From contig JAQGKC010000258.1 in NCBI GenBank assembly GCA_028290305.1, positions 1 to 47,861 on the forward strand: DNA of 47,861 nucleotides, in the 5' to 3' direction. The stretch's first letter is position 1, and the number at the start of each line of letters is the position of its first letter. The notes under the pieces are model-generated. The model ran no database searches. It had not been told where the DNA came from and worked only from the letters and a program-made list of their open reading frames with translations. Of this stretch, positions 31,271-40,418 are shown one piece after another. This DNA is from Bradyrhizobium sp. (GTDB taxonomy: Bacteria; Pseudomonadota; Alphaproteobacteria; Rhizobiales; Xanthobacteraceae). The position numbers and the translations under genes were made by a program.

Positions 31271-32200
31271 CTAGGCGGGGGTCACACCGAAGATGCCGTT
31301 GGTAATCGGCGTGGTGTTCAGAGCAACGATGTTCAGCGAGACGCCGATCTCCAAACGCTTGGTGCCATCAGAGGCCGACTGAACGGCATAGGTGCCGCGA
31401 ACGTCGCCCGTGGTCGCCGTGGCGGGGTTGGTCGTGTCAGCTACAACGAAGCCCGTGCTGGCGGTGACGCTCGTCCCGTTCCAAACGATCCAAGTGTAAC
31501 CGAACTGGTCGGCACGAAGCGGGAAGCCGTACACGTCGCCAGTGCCGATCGTCAGGGTGCCCGCAACCGAGCCAGTATGGGTAACGCCAGTAACCCACTT
31601 GAATGCCTTCTTGCCGGCCGCAACGCCAGCATTGGCGCCGGTAATTGTCTCAGTCTGCGGATAGCCGTAAACATCGTAGCCGCTGACGGTGAAGGTAATG
31701 CCCGAGTCGTTGCCGCCCGAGGTCAGGCGCACATTGCGGGCAAGGAACGCGGTCTGGTCATAGAACCAGGTACGATCGCGAAGGCCGAACTTCTGATAGC
31801 CGGGGTTTCCGTCGAGGGCGAGCGCCCCAACCGGAATGACGTTCAGCGACGGGAACGCCTGGAAGGCGGTCGCCAGAACCGTAACGCCGGCGCCCGAGGT
31901 CGAAACCAGCGTGATCGCACCAGCGGCGGGAGACTGCGACGCGGCGATATTGACCGCCGAAATGGTCGAGGGAACGGCGTTCAGTACCATCGAGGTATCG
32001 TACCAACCGATAATGCCGGTGCCCGAGGTAGCGCCGGCCGCAACGTTGTTGGTGCGGTTGAACTGAAGGCGGGAGTCCTGCAAGCCAATGCCGCCGCCGT
32101 AGGAGAGCGACGGCGCGCTATCCGGGGCCTGAAGGGCATTGCCCAGCGCGTTGCGCTGCTGGACGATATGGGCGGGAGCGGTAAGGGTAGAACGTGCCAT
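31271..32200 (-). CDS. Structural protein next to the capsid gene (309 aa)
   Basis: MARSTLTAPAHIVQQRNALG, then SLSYGGGIGLQDSRLQFNRT, then beta-rich Gly/Thr/Ala sequence. Its place directly after the major capsid gene, plus its composition, suggests a head fibre or decoration protein. Flanked by terminators on both sides, so it may have its own expression level. Confidence 0.65.
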   Translation of the reverse strand: MARSTLTAPAHIVQQRNALGNALQAPDSAPSLSYGGGIGLQDSRLQFNRTNNVAAGATSGTGIIGWYDTSMVLNAVPSTISAVNIAASQSPAAGAITLVSTSGAGVTVLATAFQAFPSLNVIPVGALALDGNPGYQKFGLRDRTWFYDQTAFLARNVRLTSGGNDSGITFTVSGYDVYGYPQTETITGANAGVAAGKKAFKWVTGVTHTGSVAGTLTIGTGDVYGFPLRADQFGYTWIVWNGTSVTASTGFVVADTTNPATATTGDVRGTYAVQSASDGTKRLEIGVSLNIVALNTTPITNGIFGVTPA

Positions 32201-32264
32201 GTGAGGTTATCCTGTTTGAAACGTGATGCCATTGCATCGGGACGCCCAAGGATTTCCTCGGACG

Positions 32265-32294
32265 GAAAAGAAAAGGGCGGCTCGAAAGCCGCCC
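32265..32294 (-). terminator. Strong rho-independent terminator after the capsid gene
   Basis: GGGCGGCT-TTCG-AGCCGCCC, a perfect eight-pair stem with a UUCG loop, followed by TTTTCTTTT on the minus strand. It directly follows the major capsid gene. Confidence 0.8.
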
Positions 32295-32341
32295 TCAGTT
32301 TGCTGCCTTCCCGCCTATTCAGGGGCGAGTGTTCGGCATCG

Positions 32342-33250
32342 TCATACGCCCGCGGTTCCGTAGACGCCGCGGAAGTCCGACCAGCCAACCGAATAACGCT
32401 CGTAGGAAGCCGCTTTCGCGTTCTTCGTATCGAAATCGTTGTCCTGGTCGAAGGTCATCGCATCACGCTCGTAGTACTTCAGACCGGCAGGCGCATTCGT
32501 GCGGATGAACCACGCCGTTGCCGACGTAAAGTAATGGTTCATCTTGATCCCCTTCGGGAACACGTTGGTCGCCTTCAGAACATTGATCGCGTTGTTCGAC
32601 GTATCGTTCTGCAGAACCGACTTCAGAATGCGGTTAGCTTCGTAGTAAAGCTGAACCGGAACATGCAAGGACTGCGGCATCAGGGAGATGCGAAGGCCCT
32701 TGTTGTTCTGCGCCTGCATGATCTGCACCGTCAGATCTTCAATGCCTGCTTCCGAAAGATCGGCAGAAGTCGTCAACTGGTTCGACTGGTTGCCGCTTGT
32801 GGTCGGGTGAGCCGTGGAGATCATGCTAACGCCATCGCCGCCGGTGTAGGTCGAAGAGAACGCGCGGTTGAACACGTTTGCCGCGACGTTTTCCTTGGTC
32901 TGACGCATCGAGAACGCGAGCTGCTTCGCCCGGCGCTTCGAAACCACCTCGTAGAGGTCGTCACGAAGTTCCTCGTAGGTCACAACGTAGCCGAGAGCAT
33001 ACGCAACGTGGGTATACCGGGTGACAGCGCCCTGCGATTCAACGTCGTAGTTGATCGCCGAACCCTGCGGCTTGACCGGCGCCAGTCCGAAGCCCGTGAT
33101 TTCCACGTCCTCTTCGTAAGCCTTGTCGGAAGTTTCCTTGTCGAACAAATCGACGTATTCTTCCGGGTGCTCGTTGTAGGTGCGGCCGTACCATTCCTTG
33201 ATGCCGGGCCAAAGTGCTTTGGGGTGCGCCCCAGTGGTAATAACAGCCAT
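32342..33250 (-). CDS. Major capsid protein
   Basis: 302 residues. MAVITTGAHPKALWPGIKEW, then YNEHPEEYVDLFDKETSDKA, then EVVSKRRAKQLAFSMRQTKE, AANVFNRAFSSTYTGGDGVS and AHPTTSGNQSNQLTTSADLS. This is the Mu gpT-like/HK97-fold major head protein layout used by several podo- and myoviruses. A strong terminator follows the gene. Confidence 0.8.
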   Translation of the reverse strand: MAVITTGAHPKALWPGIKEWYGRTYNEHPEEYVDLFDKETSDKAYEEDVEITGFGLAPVKPQGSAINYDVESQGAVTRYTHVAYALGYVVTYEELRDDLYEVVSKRRAKQLAFSMRQTKENVAANVFNRAFSSTYTGGDGVSMISTAHPTTSGNQSNQLTTSADLSEAGIEDLTVQIMQAQNNKGLRISLMPQSLHVPVQLYYEANRILKSVLQNDTSNNAINVLKATNVFPKGIKMNHYFTSATAWFIRTNAPAGLKYYERDAMTFDQDNDFDTKNAKAASYERYSVGWSDFRGVYGTAGV

Positions 33251-33263
33251 TGGTCAACCCTCC

Positions 33264-33884
33264 TTAGATGCCGGCAATCAGGTTCGCGAAGCGTGAGTTA
33301 TTCAGCTTCACAAGCCATTTTGCGTTCATGTTGGTATTCGCAGCGGAGCCAATGGTGTTATCGGCCTGCTGCAGCGGACGGATGATTTTCACATCTAGGG
33401 TGTTGGTGGTGGCAACCGTCGAGGCCGCCATCTGCCAGCCGGAGTAACCGCCAACAGTCGAGCCGGTGCCAGACACGAGGTTGGCGTTCTTGCCAGCCCA
33501 GAGGGTCGGAGCGGTCGCCTGCGCGGAGGCATCGTCCTGGGTCATGAACAGCAGGTTCGGATCGTCTGCGATCGCGAGATACTGTGCAGTGGACGCCGGA
33601 TGATAGATCGGCTGGTCACGGGTAACAGCGGTCATGGAACCCATGTCGCCGCCGTTGATAATGCCGACCACAACGCCGAGAATCGGAGAACCAACGGTTG
33701 CGAGCTTCACGGCGGGAATGCCGTTGGCGTCGTTGCTGGAGCTGATAATATCGACGGGATCGCCGGGGTAGAGAGCGGTGGCATACGAAGCGGGCACGAA
33801 ATAGGTGTTTACGCTGCCGTCGTATTTGCCGCCCCAGATATAGGCGTAGGGGATAAGCCCACGCGGGGAGTTTGCGTTTGCCAT
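33264..33884 (-). CDS. Structural protein upstream of capsid, possible decoration protein
   Basis: 206 residues. MANANSPRGLIPYAYIWGGK, then NTYFVPASYATALYPGDPVD, then GSPILGVVVGIINGGDMGSM and AQYLAIADDPNLLFMTQDDA. The G.SP..GV.VG.....  and YL...DDP....... motifs are typical of a beta-rich phage head protein encoded next to the capsid. Confidence 0.7.
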   Translation of the reverse strand: MANANSPRGLIPYAYIWGGKYDGSVNTYFVPASYATALYPGDPVDIISSSNDANGIPAVKLATVGSPILGVVVGIINGGDMGSMTAVTRDQPIYHPASTAQYLAIADDPNLLFMTQDDASAQATAPTLWAGKNANLVSGTGSTVGGYSGWQMAASTVATTNTLDVKIIRPLQQADNTIGSAANTNMNAKWLVKLNNSRFANLIAGI

Positions 33885-33967
33885 TTAGGATTTCCCTTCA
33901 AGGCATGAAAAAGCATCGCGCTCAGCCGATGGCTGGCACGGGTGAAACAGTGAGAGGTTGTTAGGCT

Positions 33968-34426
33968 TTAGTTGCCGCGACGGATCGAGATGCCCTGCTT
34001 GGGCACGTACTGACCTTCGCCCTCTTTGCCCTCGGCAACGCCGCGCTGCATCGATGCTTCTTTTTCATCGACCTGCTGCTGCTCTCGGGCCATATCTTCC
34101 TTGTACCATTCCTCGGGGATCTCCATGAGGAAGGCCGTCAAAGGTCCGCCACCCTCGGCGACACCGACAACCCGGCTCACGTTGTTCCCATTCGCCTTGA
34201 CGTGCTCATAACCTGCCTCTTGAGCGCGCCCAATGCGTCCCGCCACATCGTTGAACCAGTGACGGTGAAAGCCTTCCCGCGAGGGGGAGGCTAATTTCTG
34301 TTCGGTCGAACCGAACGGTTTGCGCGCAGAACGGCGCGGTCCTTCTTCGGCTGCAACGGTGACGACCGGAACCGGCATTTCAGCGCGGGGGCGGCCGGGG
34401 CCGCGGCGTTCAATGATTTCGTTCAT
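33968..34426 (-). CDS. Hypothetical head-region protein (152 aa)
   Basis: GAGGAA lies upstream of ATG 34426. MNEIIERRGPGRPRAEMPVP, then RKPFGSTEQKLASPSREGFH, then RHWFNDVAGRIGRAQEAGYE, with a C-terminal Gln-rich helix (EDMAREQQQVDEKEASMQRG). The G.HRHW.ND..GRI..A...GY core is a conserved phage protein between scaffold and capsid genes. Confidence 0.65.
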   Translation of the reverse strand: MNEIIERRGPGRPRAEMPVPVVTVAAEEGPRRSARKPFGSTEQKLASPSREGFHRHWFNDVAGRIGRAQEAGYEHVKANGNNVSRVVGVAEGGGPLTAFLMEIPEEWYKEDMAREQQQVDEKEASMQRGVAEGKEGEGQYVPKQGISIRRGN

Positions 34427-34435
34427 GGCTTTTCC

Positions 34436-35257
34436 TCAAGCTTCCCATTCATAATCTTTGACGTATTTGTCTCGGGTGTAGCCCGGAATTGACTTCACGA
34501 ACTTATCGCAGGCTTTCTTGGCGTCGGCCGGCAGATCCTCATAGGTCTTGCCAGCCTTCTTGCGGGGCGCGACGTTGCCATTAGGCGTCGTCACAGCGCC
34601 CGCATTGTCCCGCTTGGTATTGATGCCGAACTTTTCGGGGAATCGCTCCATGACCTTCTGCTTGGTTTCTGCGAGCAGATCCGCCTTGGACTTGCCGGGA
34701 TACTGCCGCTCCAGGTCGCCAAATTCCTCGATAGCCACGCTACGGAGCGCAACGGACTTGTCGAACCACTCGTTTTCGCCGATCCAGGATTGAACGACGG
34801 GATCGAGCGGCGGAGTTTCGGTCTTTTCGACCTTTGGGGCCGGCTTTGGCGCATCGGTCTCAAGCTCGGCAATTTCCCTGCGAGCCGCCCGCGCCGTATC
34901 TACGTCAGCGGTTGCAATCGCATTGTCCAGCTTGGCCTCAAGCTCGGCTTTTGCGCGCTTGTAGGCCCGTTCCTCGCCCTTGGATGCGTATTCGCTGAAT
35001 TGCTTCAGCGTGTCGCGGGTTTCCTTTAGCTCGCCCTCAATCCGGCTGACAACGCTGTGAAGCTTGTCATTGTCGCGCTTGAGAATGGGAAGGATCTCCT
35101 CCCCGCGCTTTAGGAACTCGTCAGCCGAGCGATGCCGTTCGGGATCGCCCTTAAATTCTTCTTTCGAAACCCAGCCTAAACGGCGGGCCTTGGCTTCGGT
35201 TTCGTTGACTTGCGGCGCATCGCCGCCCTCGCCTTCCGGCAAGTTGGTGTCGCTCAT
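34436..35257 (-). CDS. Scaffold protein
   Basis: 273 residues, highly charged. AKARRLGWVSKEEFKGDPER, then DEFLKRGEEILPILKRDNDK, then a coiled coil to about 130 (ELKETRDTLKQFSEYASKGE) and an extended basic C-terminal hook (TYEDLPADAKKACDKFVKSI). Length, coiled coil and position between portal and capsid fit the scaffold that shapes the procapsid and leaves before packaging. Confidence 0.75.
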   Translation of the reverse strand: MSDTNLPEGEGGDAPQVNETEAKARRLGWVSKEEFKGDPERHRSADEFLKRGEEILPILKRDNDKLHSVVSRIEGELKETRDTLKQFSEYASKGEERAYKRAKAELEAKLDNAIATADVDTARAARREIAELETDAPKPAPKVEKTETPPLDPVVQSWIGENEWFDKSVALRSVAIEEFGDLERQYPGKSKADLLAETKQKVMERFPEKFGINTKRDNAGAVTTPNGNVAPRKKAGKTYEDLPADAKKACDKFVKSIPGYTRDKYVKDYEWEA

Positions 35258-35646
35258 GACTGTTTTCCTGTCTTGACCGCGCCGATGGCCTTGTCATCAA
35301 CAATGCGGTATTCCACGCCATCGTCACCCAAGACGACCTTGCCGGCGTATCTCTCGAAATGAACCCGATCGCCCGCGGTCGGCTTGTAGCCGCCATATGG
35401 CCGGGTTCGATCGGCGTTCCACACGAAGGCGTCGTCACCGAGCGCCACGATGACGCCCGAAGAGGCCGACAATTGCGCCTTCTCGATAATGTCATCCGAC
35501 AAAAGCACGGCGCCGGATTGCGTGGCCGCGATATCGGGGCGGATCAGAACACGATCACCAACGGGAATACAGCCCGACTCGTTTTTGCCGAAAAACGGCG
35601 CAGGAATATACTCAGCCTTACGGACTGATAGGACTCTCGCCTTCAT
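35254..35646 (-). CDS. groES: GroES-like co-chaperonin
   Basis: 130 residues. CIPVGDRVLIRPDIAATQSG, then AVLLSDDIIEKAQLSASSGV, then IVALGDDAFV and VGDRVHFERYAGKVVLGDDG-type segments match the GroES beta-barrel (PLgDRVlVrp, G.i.LP, G.VvavG). A 13-residue N-terminal extension (MKARVLSVRKAEY) and a loop with WNADRTRPYGG are unusual. Coupled to the scaffold gene by ATGA, so it probably works with host GroEL to fold capsid or portal proteins. Confidence 0.8.
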   Translation of the reverse strand: MKARVLSVRKAEYIPAPFFGKNESGCIPVGDRVLIRPDIAATQSGAVLLSDDIIEKAQLSASSGVIVALGDDAFVWNADRTRPYGGYKPTAGDRVHFERYAGKVVLGDDGVEYRIVDDKAIGAVKTGKQS

Positions 35647-35884
35647 TTTCTCTTTCCTTGTAGAACTCGTCTATTGCCTCAAAGGGCAAATCTGCTATCT
35701 CGCCCAGCTCAACGATCTGTCCTCTGACAGTCTGGTTGGCCGTGGCAAATACATCTGATCCCCCCAGCCATTGCTCGGCTGCGGCGTCGATCAGAAACTT
35801 TCTCTTTTCGAGTAGAAACCCGATAAACAGCTTCGTTACCGGGTCATACTTCCAGAGCTGATATTGCTCTCGGGTGATATCCAC
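35618..35884 (-). CDS. Small protein (88 aa)
   Basis: MDITREQYQLWKYDPVTKLF, then LLEKRKFLIDAAAEQWLGGS, then EAIDEFYKERENEGESPISP. An acidic helical protein; its 3' end overlaps the GroES gene by 29 bases. Small helical proteins at this position often accompany the portal; function unknown. Confidence 0.6.
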   Translation of the reverse strand: MDITREQYQLWKYDPVTKLFIGFLLEKRKFLIDAAAEQWLGGSDVFATANQTVRGQIVELGEIADLPFEAIDEFYKERENEGESPISP

Positions 35885-35887
35885 GGC

Positions 35888-36049
35888 TTAGGCGGGGATC
35901 TTCGCCACAATGGTCTCAACCTGCACGGCCAGCGCATCAACTGCGGGCTGCTCATCGACGGGCGCGGGAACGGCCGGTTTGGCAAGCAGCGCGTCCACCC
36001 TGGCGGAAAGATCGGCGACGGCGGCACTCAGTTTGCTCAGATCAGTCAT
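35888..36049 (-). CDS. Small helical protein (53 aa)
   Basis: GGAGAAG lies upstream of ATG 36049. MTDLSKLSAAVADLSARVDA is a heptad-type coiled coil, followed by a Pro/Val-rich linker and a second short helix (LAVQVETIVAKIPA). Likely a small oligomeric protein. Confidence 0.55.
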   Translation of the reverse strand: MTDLSKLSAAVADLSARVDALLAKPAVPAPVDEQPAVDALAVQVETIVAKIPA

Positions 36050-36105
36050 GGTCTTCTCCAATTTGTGAAGGACTTTACGGAATAGTTTGATTGCGATGCA
36101 GGCTC

Positions 36106-38391
36106 TCACTGTGGCGGCGGTGAGCCGTGGTCAGCCGCGAAATGGCTGTCCGGGTCTTCGTGCGGTCCATTCGGGCCGTCCGTTACGCCGGGCAAGGAGC
36201 CCTGCATATTGTCGGTGTCCGAGATGTTCGGCTGAATGTTTCCATTCGGGCCCGGTATTGTTGCCGGATGGGCCAAGTGAGGCGGCGGCGGTGCATTACC
36301 AGCGGGCTTGCCGGGCGAACCATCCGCATTCTGCGTCGGCTCATTGGCCGCATCAAACTGCGCTTGCCACACCGTCAAGTGCTGGTTCAGCCATTGCAAA
36401 TGCTGGTCACCAACGACCGCATCGGCCTGCGCCAGGTTGAGGATGGCGTGGCTCATCTTGTCGAGTTCGGCAGCCCGATCAAGCCGCGCCTTGGACAAAT
36501 GCTCGGCGTGCTTCTGATCGAGCTCCATGCCCTTGATCGCAAGCATCGGATTCGGAGCCGGCTGCTCGTTAATCAGCGCCGGGATATTGTCGATATCGGC
36601 CGCGGAAAACGCCCGCTTCAGCACTTCCACGCCGTTGACGTTCGGGTCCTGCCGGAAACCGAGCAGGAATTGGGCCCGGCCCATCTTCTGCATGTCCGAA
36701 ACCATCGTCGGATCTGAAACCGGCTCGACGCCCGAACCGTTGACGTAATCCTGCTTGAGAATGGTCTTCCAGGTATCGCCAACCTTGTATTGCGACTGCT
36801 CATCGCCATAGACGCGGTTCAGGCGATAAAGCTTGGCGTATTCGGCCTTCAGGGAGCGGTGAACGCGCTTGTAGATGGCCGTAAAAACCTTCAACCCCTG
36901 CTCAATCAGAGCAAGGGTTGTGGTTGCAGGTACGTTTGAAGCCTTCTGATCGCCGGTCAGTACATCCTTGACCGCGGCGATTTCCTTGCCGGCCTCTACC
37001 AGGAACCCGAGCAAATTAAACAGCACCGGAGACGGGCCGGGGAACGGCATCGGGACGATATTGTCCTTCAGCACGCCGCCCTGCACGTTGACCGTCTTGA
37101 ACTCGCCCATCTGGAAGCGAACCGCGCCCGCATTCATCGACAAGCCCTTGCCGATAAAGCCGCCGCCCGTGTTCGCCAGCGTGCCGGCATCCAAAAGCTG
37201 GTTCAAAACCGAGTTTATGGACTCGTTGATGGGGCGAAGTAGCTGGCCGAAGCCGACCGAGTAAATCCCGCCGTCTGGGTTGGGGATGAAGTCGTATTTC
37301 GTGTAGTAATGAACCGGCTCGATCTTCGCGATTTTGTGGTTGCGCCTGGAGAAATGGATCCCCTCGGCGTCATAGCGCGCCACGACCCGCACAACCTGGT
37401 TGGTCGCCTTGTGAACCGTGATGATATACGGCTCTTTGTAGCCGTCCTCGTCCAGATCCCAGTAACGGTGCTGTTCAAGGAACACATGCGGCTTGTCGGC
37501 GTCCCCACCCGATCCGTCCGCCTCGCCATACGGAGTCTTGGGCTCCTTGAACGTGCCGGCGCGCTGGTTTTCCTCGATCTCAAGCGGGTAAAGCTCGATT
37601 TCCTCGGTCAGCCGCGGCGCGGTCTCCAATGATTTCGCGTGGTAATTCACCACGAATTTAAGCGGCGAGACCATCACCGAGCAATTGCGGCCCTTGCCGG
37701 GATCAAAATAGGTCTTGCGGAACACGCAACCGACGATCGGGAGCAAGTGCAGAAGCTGGTCGGTCTCGGGCTCCCATTCCGGCTGCTCGTCCAGGAGCTG
37801 CCAGGACATGTGATCGCCGATTTGGTCGGCCCGGTCACGCTTGCCGCCTGGCGGTATCTGCCAAACCGGCGTCGGCGTTGGCTGGCCCGTCTGCGGGTTG
37901 GGCGGCCCGTTCTGCATCAACGGCGTACCGTCAGGGCCGATCTGCGGCGTTCCGTTGTCCTCACCGACAACCACGCCCTTGACGATGTTGCGGCCGTTGA
38001 CGATCGCGGGATAGGCGCGGGCGGCGAATTGCGTGGCTGCCGTCGTCACCAGTGGATAGATGACGTTGGCCGCCTTGGGCCACGGAAACTGCTTTTCCTT
38101 CGCCACCTGCATGGCGAGGTCCATGGCCTCTTCGGTCTTCGTCTTCCAGTCAGCGCGACTGCTTACGTCGATGTCATATTCGCGGACGACAAGGGCGCCC
38201 ATCTTGTTCAGGGTTTCGTCGTCCAGGCTCTCGGCAATGTTCGGATCATCGATCCATTGCTTGAGCTTGGCGATTTGCTCCTGATCGGGGCCGGTCTGCA
38301 TGGGGACGACGTTGCCGGCATCCTGCATAGGCAAGGCGTTCGCGGCGCTGCCGTCAGGTATTTGTGCAGCGGCGAGAGCGTTAACGGCCAT
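36106..38391 (-). CDS. Portal protein (P22-like)
   Basis: 761 residues from ATG 38391 (TAATG overlap). QFPWPKAANVIYPLVTTAAT, then YPAIVNGRNIVKGVVVGEDN, then VKDVLTGDQKASNVPATTTL, LIEQGLKVFTAIYKRVHRSL and EYAKLYRLNRVYG are strong matches to the long podoviral portal group (P22 gp1 is about 725 aa). The ring is the channel for DNA and the base for gp4/gp10-like factors. The C-terminus is Pro/Asn/Gly-rich. Sits right after the terminase in the leftward order. Confidence 0.85.
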   Translation of the reverse strand: MAVNALAAAQIPDGSAANALPMQDAGNVVPMQTGPDQEQIAKLKQWIDDPNIAESLDDETLNKMGALVVREYDIDVSSRADWKTKTEEAMDLAMQVAKEKQFPWPKAANVIYPLVTTAATQFAARAYPAIVNGRNIVKGVVVGEDNGTPQIGPDGTPLMQNGPPNPQTGQPTPTPVWQIPPGGKRDRADQIGDHMSWQLLDEQPEWEPETDQLLHLLPIVGCVFRKTYFDPGKGRNCSVMVSPLKFVVNYHAKSLETAPRLTEEIELYPLEIEENQRAGTFKEPKTPYGEADGSGGDADKPHVFLEQHRYWDLDEDGYKEPYIITVHKATNQVVRVVARYDAEGIHFSRRNHKIAKIEPVHYYTKYDFIPNPDGGIYSVGFGQLLRPINESINSVLNQLLDAGTLANTGGGFIGKGLSMNAGAVRFQMGEFKTVNVQGGVLKDNIVPMPFPGPSPVLFNLLGFLVEAGKEIAAVKDVLTGDQKASNVPATTTLALIEQGLKVFTAIYKRVHRSLKAEYAKLYRLNRVYGDEQSQYKVGDTWKTILKQDYVNGSGVEPVSDPTMVSDMQKMGRAQFLLGFRQDPNVNGVEVLKRAFSAADIDNIPALINEQPAPNPMLAIKGMELDQKHAEHLSKARLDRAAELDKMSHAILNLAQADAVVGDQHLQWLNQHLTVWQAQFDAANEPTQNADGSPGKPAGNAPPPPHLAHPATIPGPNGNIQPNISDTDNMQGSLPGVTDGPNGPHEDPDSHFAADHGSPPPQ

Positions 38392-38582
38392 TAAGTCAGA
38401 TTTCCCAGCGTGCAAATAGGGTCGCACTCAATGGAGAAGAAAAACCGCCTAGTATGCTTGCTGTAACGACACCACCAACAGCGACCGAAGCCGACGAACA
38501 GAAACCCAATTTGGCCCGACCGTAATGGGTAGAAATTGAAGCCCCATCTCACGGCGTGGCCCTCGTCGCGAAGGTGAAACAT
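38391..38582 (-). CDS. Small hypothetical protein between terminase and portal (63 aa)
   Basis: MFHLRDEGHAVRWGFNFYPL, then RSGQIGFLFVGFGRCWWCRY, then SKHTRRFFFSIECDPICTLG. The ATG follows the terminase stop without a gap, and its stop overlaps the portal start (TAATG). This tight coupling supports it. It is aromatic- and Cys-rich; function unknown. Confidence 0.6.
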   Translation of the reverse strand: MFHLRDEGHAVRWGFNFYPLRSGQIGFLFVGFGRCWWCRYSKHTRRFFFSIECDPICTLGNLT

Positions 38583-40139
38583 TCAATATCCAGTTATGCT
38601 TGAGCGCGTGGAGTCGGCATAAGAGCGGTCCTCAAAGATCAACTCATCCACCACGGGCTCGGCAAAGGTCAGTGCGACCGCATCCCATTCATCGGGGCTC
38701 AGTGCTTCGCGCTTTCGCATCTGTTCTTTACTTTCCAGCACAATCCGCGTGTGGCTGTCGTATTTGTAGCCAGGCCCGCACGCATCGGCCTGCAGGCTGT
38801 CACTGTCGGGGATCTGAACCCCAGCCGGGTCTTCCAGCCATTTCTTCGAGTTCAGCCACATTTCAGCGCGGCGGTTGAGCGGACCACCGTTCGGCCTGCC
38901 GTGATCGTCCAATGGCGGCGGTTCAAGCGGAGATGAACCGAAGTTCACGGGAACGACGATATTTGAATAGGGAACCCCCCACTCCATCATGCGGTCATAG
39001 ACGCCGGCACCAACGCCGCCCACGTCAACGAACACCCGCCGCGGCTTATCGCGGTCGATTACCTGCTTCAGCCAACCGGCCGATTCCATCGTGTTCAGCT
39101 TGACGCGACTATCAACCTTCAGCAGTCGCCTACCCTGGCGAAACGCCATCGAATGCCGATCTCCGCCCATCCAGGCAGGATCGAAGCCCAAGATCAGCGG
39201 CCCGGACGGCTTGTGCTCAGATTTGCGGGCCCGAGCCACCAATGCCGGCGGAATGAAGCTATCGTGGCCGCTCATCTGGAATGCCTCGGCCGCGGTCGCT
39301 GGATATTCCTGCTTGAACAAAATCGGATCACCTAAATCTGATATCTTTGACCGGCGCCAAGCCATTTGCTCGTCGTCCAGGTCGTACATTTCGGCGTATT
39401 GCAGCTCATCGTCATGGAGCGAGAAGTCCGCCGGAACGGCCCTTCGGTATTCGTCCTGCCAGAACCACGGCACAAAGACCGCGATAAACTCGCTTTGGCC
39501 CGTCTCAGCCTCTCGCCATTTCTTGTGAAAGTAGTTTCCGACGCCGTTGGCCGTGCTTTCTAGAATAACTTCCGTACCGGGCGCATCCGAGATGGCCTGC
39601 AGCACGCCCGCGGCATGGGTCTCGGCGTGGGGCCAGAATCCGGCCTCCGAACCATGAAACAATTGCAGTGTTGAAGACCGCCCCACTCCCTTCGTGCCGG
39701 CCGTGCCGACCTTGTAGCCGCTGTCCAGCACGTCAAAGTTCAGTTCTTTGGCGTTCGCGGCGCCCGTCGATGGCTTCACCAGCGCGGGGCAATGCTCGTG
39801 ATAGCGATTGACCATCTCGAACAGGTTTTGCGTCGCAGGGTCTTCATGCGTCAGGATGAACGTCCGAAGCCCGCGCCCATGCGTCGTGCGATGATAGAAC
39901 CGACCGCCCACATAGGTAGAGCAGCCCTGTTGCCGCCCCTTGAGGATCAGGGCCCGAACCTTGCCGGTTTCGCGCCGCTGTTCCTCTAGCCTGCCGTGGA
40001 TGTACCGTTGCGCCTTATTGAACTGAAACGGAACGACGTTGCCGGCCTTGGTCCTGATCCTCAGGCACTTGGAGGCGTAATGCTCCAGGTCATCCCTTAG
40101 ACGGCGACGGATCTCCCTCTCCCGGATCGTCAAGTTCAC
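38583..40139 (-). CDS. terL: Terminase large subunit
   Basis: 518 residues. The ATPase half has ALILKGRQQGCSTYVGGRFY (Walker A) and LQLFHGSEAGFW (Walker B region). The nuclease half has LILGFDPAWMGGDRHSMAFR, RRVFVDVGGVGAGVYDRMME and LSPDEWDAVALTFAE, giving the three acidic RNase H-like positions. It drives packaging of DNA through the portal and cuts concatemers. Overlaps the small subunit gene by 50 bases. Confidence 0.9.
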   Translation of the reverse strand: MNLTIREREIRRRLRDDLEHYASKCLRIRTKAGNVVPFQFNKAQRYIHGRLEEQRRETGKVRALILKGRQQGCSTYVGGRFYHRTTHGRGLRTFILTHEDPATQNLFEMVNRYHEHCPALVKPSTGAANAKELNFDVLDSGYKVGTAGTKGVGRSSTLQLFHGSEAGFWPHAETHAAGVLQAISDAPGTEVILESTANGVGNYFHKKWREAETGQSEFIAVFVPWFWQDEYRRAVPADFSLHDDELQYAEMYDLDDEQMAWRRSKISDLGDPILFKQEYPATAAEAFQMSGHDSFIPPALVARARKSEHKPSGPLILGFDPAWMGGDRHSMAFRQGRRLLKVDSRVKLNTMESAGWLKQVIDRDKPRRVFVDVGGVGAGVYDRMMEWGVPYSNIVVPVNFGSSPLEPPPLDDHGRPNGGPLNRRAEMWLNSKKWLEDPAGVQIPDSDSLQADACGPGYKYDSHTRIVLESKEQMRKREALSPDEWDAVALTFAEPVVDELIFEDRSYADSTRSSITGY

Positions 40140-40395
40140 TCAATGCGTCCTCATGGCTCAAGGACACGCCGCCGGAATGCTCAATGGCGGCCAGCCTGGC
40201 ATGGACATAGGGCGCAGCCGCCTTGGCCGCATCCATCCGCGCCTCGCTGTCCTTGCTGCTATCTCTCAAAACGCCCAGCATGTACTCCAGGGGCGTGATG
40301 CCCGAAGCGGCGGCCTCAGCCCTAGCCACCTCGTTCATCTTACTGGCGGCGCCCTTAGGTCGCCCTGCGCCCGATCTAGAACCACCACGCGGCAT
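40090..40395 (-). CDS. terS: Terminase small subunit
   Basis: 101 residues. PRGGSRSGAGRPKGAASKMN is the basic AT-hook-like/HTH start common in terminase small subunits, followed by TPLEYMLGVLRDSSKDSEAR and MDAAKAAAPYVHARLAAIEH helices. It recognises the packaging site and loads TerL. No pac site could be pinned down. Confidence 0.75.
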   Translation of the reverse strand: MPRGGSRSGAGRPKGAASKMNEVARAEAAASGITPLEYMLGVLRDSSKDSEARMDAAKAAAPYVHARLAAIEHSGGVSLSHEDALSELDDPGEGDPSPSKG

Positions 40396-40418
40396 TGCTT
40401 TGAATTTCTGAAATTAAA

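Noticed and set aside
31220..33385. Very long rightward open frame (721 codons)
   Set aside because: It runs antisense to the capsid and the neighbouring structural gene, crosses two terminators and has an Arg/Gly-rich composition typical of antisense frames in GC-rich genes.
37639..38394. Rightward 251-codon frame opposite the portal gene
   Set aside because: Antisense shadow of a clear portal gene; no ribosome-binding site or recognisable motif.
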